From positions 1 through 22,459 of the forward strand of contig CAJUFB010000063.1 of the NCBI GenBank assembly GCA_910585805.1: 22,459 bases of DNA. Direction: 5' to 3'. This document shows positions 20,750-22,459 of this stretch, in pieces. The notes under the pieces are model-generated. The model was not told where the DNA came from. It was given only the letters and a program-made list of their open reading frames with translations, and made no database searches. This stretch comes from an uncultured Acetatifactor sp. Lineage in GTDB: Bacteria > Bacillota > Clostridia > Lachnospirales > Lachnospiraceae. The translations under genes were made by a program, and so were the position numbers. Position 1 is the stretch's first letter, and every line of letters begins with the position of its first letter.

Positions 20750-21083
20750 AACGAATTCACCTTTCCTTTCTCAGAGACACAAGCAGTTCTCCAGGAAAGG
20801 CGGCTCTCCCTTCCTGCTTATGGCTGTGTCTTAAAGTTCCCTGGGATACAGGCTTTCGCCAAGTTCGATTTGATAGAATCCACGCTTTTGCATGGCACCT
20901 ATTGGTATAAATTACAGAAAAGACTGGTTCAGTCTTTAGAATACTGTAAGAATTGAATTCTTGGCTTGGAAACAGAGTCCATGATTCGGGATGGATTGCA
21001 AGGAAAACTTATTCGGTTCTTCACTATGATTTAGATACGGCACAGCCTGCACCGTATCTTTCAGGTACTTTTCTCTTCCGGAA
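20750..21083. other. Gene-poor region between the truncated ORF and the glycosyltransferase remnant
   Basis: No supported gene. It contains small hairpins: AAAGACTG/CAGTCTTT (20919-20937, 3-base loop), AGATACGG/CCGTATCT (21033-21059) and AGACACA/TGTGTCT (20774-20834 region). None is followed by a good T-run. Short plus-strand open stretches exist but I recognise none. The region looks like decayed DNA. Confidence 0.4.
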
Positions 21084-22374
21084 TTATTTATCTTCAAGTT
21101 CAACTTGCTGTCCGGAAAACGTGTATGGCAGAATACTCTGCCACATTGCCATTCTCTTTTCCTGCTGCTGTAGCAGTGTCCGCGCCATCAGTCCCGTATC
21201 TTTCAGCAAACTCTTTATCCCCAGCACCATTTTCCCATAATCCTCTGCAAGGAACACACATTCTTCCACCACTATTTCCCTGTGATGCAGCGTGTTCTCA
21301 AATCCCAGAATCAGCAGATTTCTCTGGCTTGCCTCATTCACCGCATCGTCAATCTCCCTCCGGTGATTGATATCGAGATAAAAATCACATTTATCCCACA
21401 AATCCTTCAAACCTGCCCCGCTGATACAGGGATAAACCTTCACGTTTTCACGCTCCGCCAGCTTATACAGTTTGTCCGATACCTGTGTATGCGCCGCTAC
21501 ATGGAATATTACTTCCGGCAATTCCTGAGCCAATTCTTCCAGCTTCTCAATCTGGTCGGAAGCTGTCAGGATCATGGCATTCCCGCCTGCATGGTTCTCC
21601 GGATACCTCTCCGGTATGGCATAAAACCTGTACCCGTTTTTCCCCCCGGCCTTTACATAGTTCTCCCATAACTCCCTGCCCGCAAATAAAACCGATTTCC
21701 ATGCACTTTTTCCGTTCCTCTCAAGCCCCAACAGTTCACGCTGCTCTGCCCCCTGCACAAATAATATGATTTCGCCTTCTATCTTTCCCAGATAAAATTC
21801 CACGAATCGGTGATAAGAATTAAAAAAGAATTTCACGGCCCCGTTCTCCAACAGGGCAATCATATCATTTTGGGGCTGACTGACTATCACTTCCCGGTTT
21901 CCCCGGGAATAATATACCTTTGACTCCAAATACGGCTTTCTGGCTTTTTCCGGGTATTTCAGACCTTCAATCCCTCCCGCCGGTATCACCTCAATCTCCG
22001 GAACAAAGCACTGATATTTTTTCAAATCTTCCGCCAGTTTTTCTTTCTGCTCCTGTGTCGAAACCACCATGGTATCGATCATCTGGGAATATTTAAACCA
22101 GTACAGATATTCCCAGTTCAGGTACCGGTAAAACCGGTTGGAGTCACGCCCTTCCTCAAAATAGTGCTCTGAGTGCAGGACAGTGATAAAACGCGCCCGA
22201 TTTCCGAATCCTTGTGCATTATCCACTCCGCAGGGTGCGTAGCCCACCCATAAATTATACTGCAGACCGCCAGGATTTACAGTGATGCCTTCGGGAAAAT
22301 ACCTGGCTGGCGGTCTGCAGTCGGGTTGCACTGCAAATTCAATTGGTGTGCAGTATAAATACATAAACCGCCAT
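21084..22374 (-). pseudogene. Rearranged accessory-Sec GtfA/GtfB-like glycosyltransferase gene, interrupted by a MITE
   Basis: A GGGAGG 7 nt before ATG 22374 marks the original start, but that frame now hits a stop after 11 codons because a MITE sits after codon 6. A different ATG (22394) gives an open 436-codon frame through the MITE. The non-MITE part looks composite. NLWVGYAPCGVDNAQ matches the extreme N-terminus of GtfA, then VLHSEHYFEEG through VVSTQEQKEKL and EVIPAGGI to ARKPY matches the middle of GtfA (HAEHY...STxxQ...TIPVGS...RKPF). About 190 residues between these are missing. From KVYYSRG onward it matches the second half of GtfB: ILTASDQIEKL, VYPCISG, CDFYLDINHRREIDDAV and LLILGFENTLHHRE. 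GtfA adds GlcNAc to serine-rich adhesins and GtfB is its chaperone; here the GtfA catalytic C-terminal half is absent. Alignments are from memory. Confidence 0.6.
22256..22357. mobile_element. MITE-like element S, copy 2, inserted in the glycosyltransferase gene
   Basis: The 98-bp body 22258-22355 has TACTGC/GCAGTA ends and an internal TGCAGACCGCCAG/CTGGCGGTCTGCA palindrome, flanked by TA (22256-22257 and 22356-22357). It is about 93 percent identical to copy 1 at 3738-3839. Removing the body and one TA restores an open frame reading MAVYVFNLWVGYAP from the well-placed ATG at 22374. This shows the TA is a target duplication and that the element entered an existing gene. Confidence 0.85.
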
Positions 22375-22416
22375 TTCCGTGCCTCCCTTTTCATTTCATT
22401 ATACCCCTAAAGTCGG

Positions 22417-22446
22417 ATTATAAGTACTCAAAACGATAAAACCCAA
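22417..22446 (-). promoter_or_regulatory. Possible promoter of the glycosyltransferase gene
   Basis: Minus-strand TTGGGT (22441-22446) and perfect TATAAT (22417-22422) have an 18-bp spacer. A second TATAAT lies at 22398-22403 without a good -35. The nearby GGGAGG and ATG support a start here, but the -35 is only fair. Confidence 0.35.
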
Positions 22447-22459
22447 TATGCAGGCATCA

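Noticed and set aside
20953..21240. 95-codon plus-strand ORF near the end of the glycosyltransferase remnant
   Set aside because: No recognisable protein and no ribosome binding site, and it overlaps the 3' end of the opposite-strand gene.
1..22459. CRISPR array
   Set aside because: The recurring sequences are single dispersed copies of 98-111 bp, kilobases apart, not short direct repeats with regular spacers.

Overview
The window looks like chromosome from a moderately GC-rich Clostridia species, most likely a Lachnospiraceae. The reasons are the infC-rpmI-rplT operon, consensus GGAGG ribosome binding sites, tRNA genes without an encoded CCA, Cys-type lipoprotein signals and a MarR/heterodimeric ABC exporter module. 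Nearly all protein genes lie on the minus strand; the exceptions are a small lipoprotein and a CYTH-domain protein. This assignment rests on gene content and protein resemblance, not on a database search.

Layout, left to right. 1-1631: an AI-2E-type membrane protein gene whose 3' end runs into a degenerate minisatellite, plus the tail of an interspersed repeat (family R). 1700-1870: tRNA-Gly(CCC) with its own promoter and a shared bidirectional terminator. 1903-3131: a two-gene unit, cysteine hydrolase then metallophosphoesterase. 3249-4907: the infC-rpmI-rplT operon with a strong promoter, a leader of about 180 nt ending in an intrinsic terminator, an ATT start codon for infC, and a 98-bp MITE between rpmI and rplT. 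4953-8083: tRNA-Val(CAC), a hybrid histidine kinase with two receiver domains, and tRNA-Leu(AAG). 8117-10385: an orphan 739-residue solute-binding lipoprotein. 10618-11591: a small DUF4352-like lipoprotein between two copies of repeat R. 11589-14832: a probable operon of a DJ-1/PfpI protein, GDP-L-fucose synthase and an M18 aminopeptidase behind a leader of about 320 nt. 14841-15504: the CYTH gene. 15572-20480: repeat R, then an operon of a MarR regulator and two ABC exporter half-transporters, with two operator-like palindromes over the promoter. 20486-22459: a decayed region with a truncated 87-codon ORF and a glycosyltransferase gene resembling the accessory-Sec GtfA/GtfB pair. That gene carries a MITE after its sixth codon.

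How the genes work together. Translation functions (IF-3, L35, L20, three tRNAs) are under strong constitutive-looking promoters, with attenuation in front of infC. The MarR/ABC module looks like a self-regulated, drug- or stress-responsive exporter. The fucose synthase and the decayed GtfA/GtfB-like gene both point to surface glycosylation, but gmd, an SRR adhesin and SecA2/SecY2 are not in the window.

I found no CRISPR array, prophage, complete transposase or recognisable defence system. The strongest novelties are two small-repeat families (one caught inside a start region with a TA target duplication), the rearranged GtfA/GtfB-like ORF, and an explicit terminator/antiterminator pair upstream of infC.
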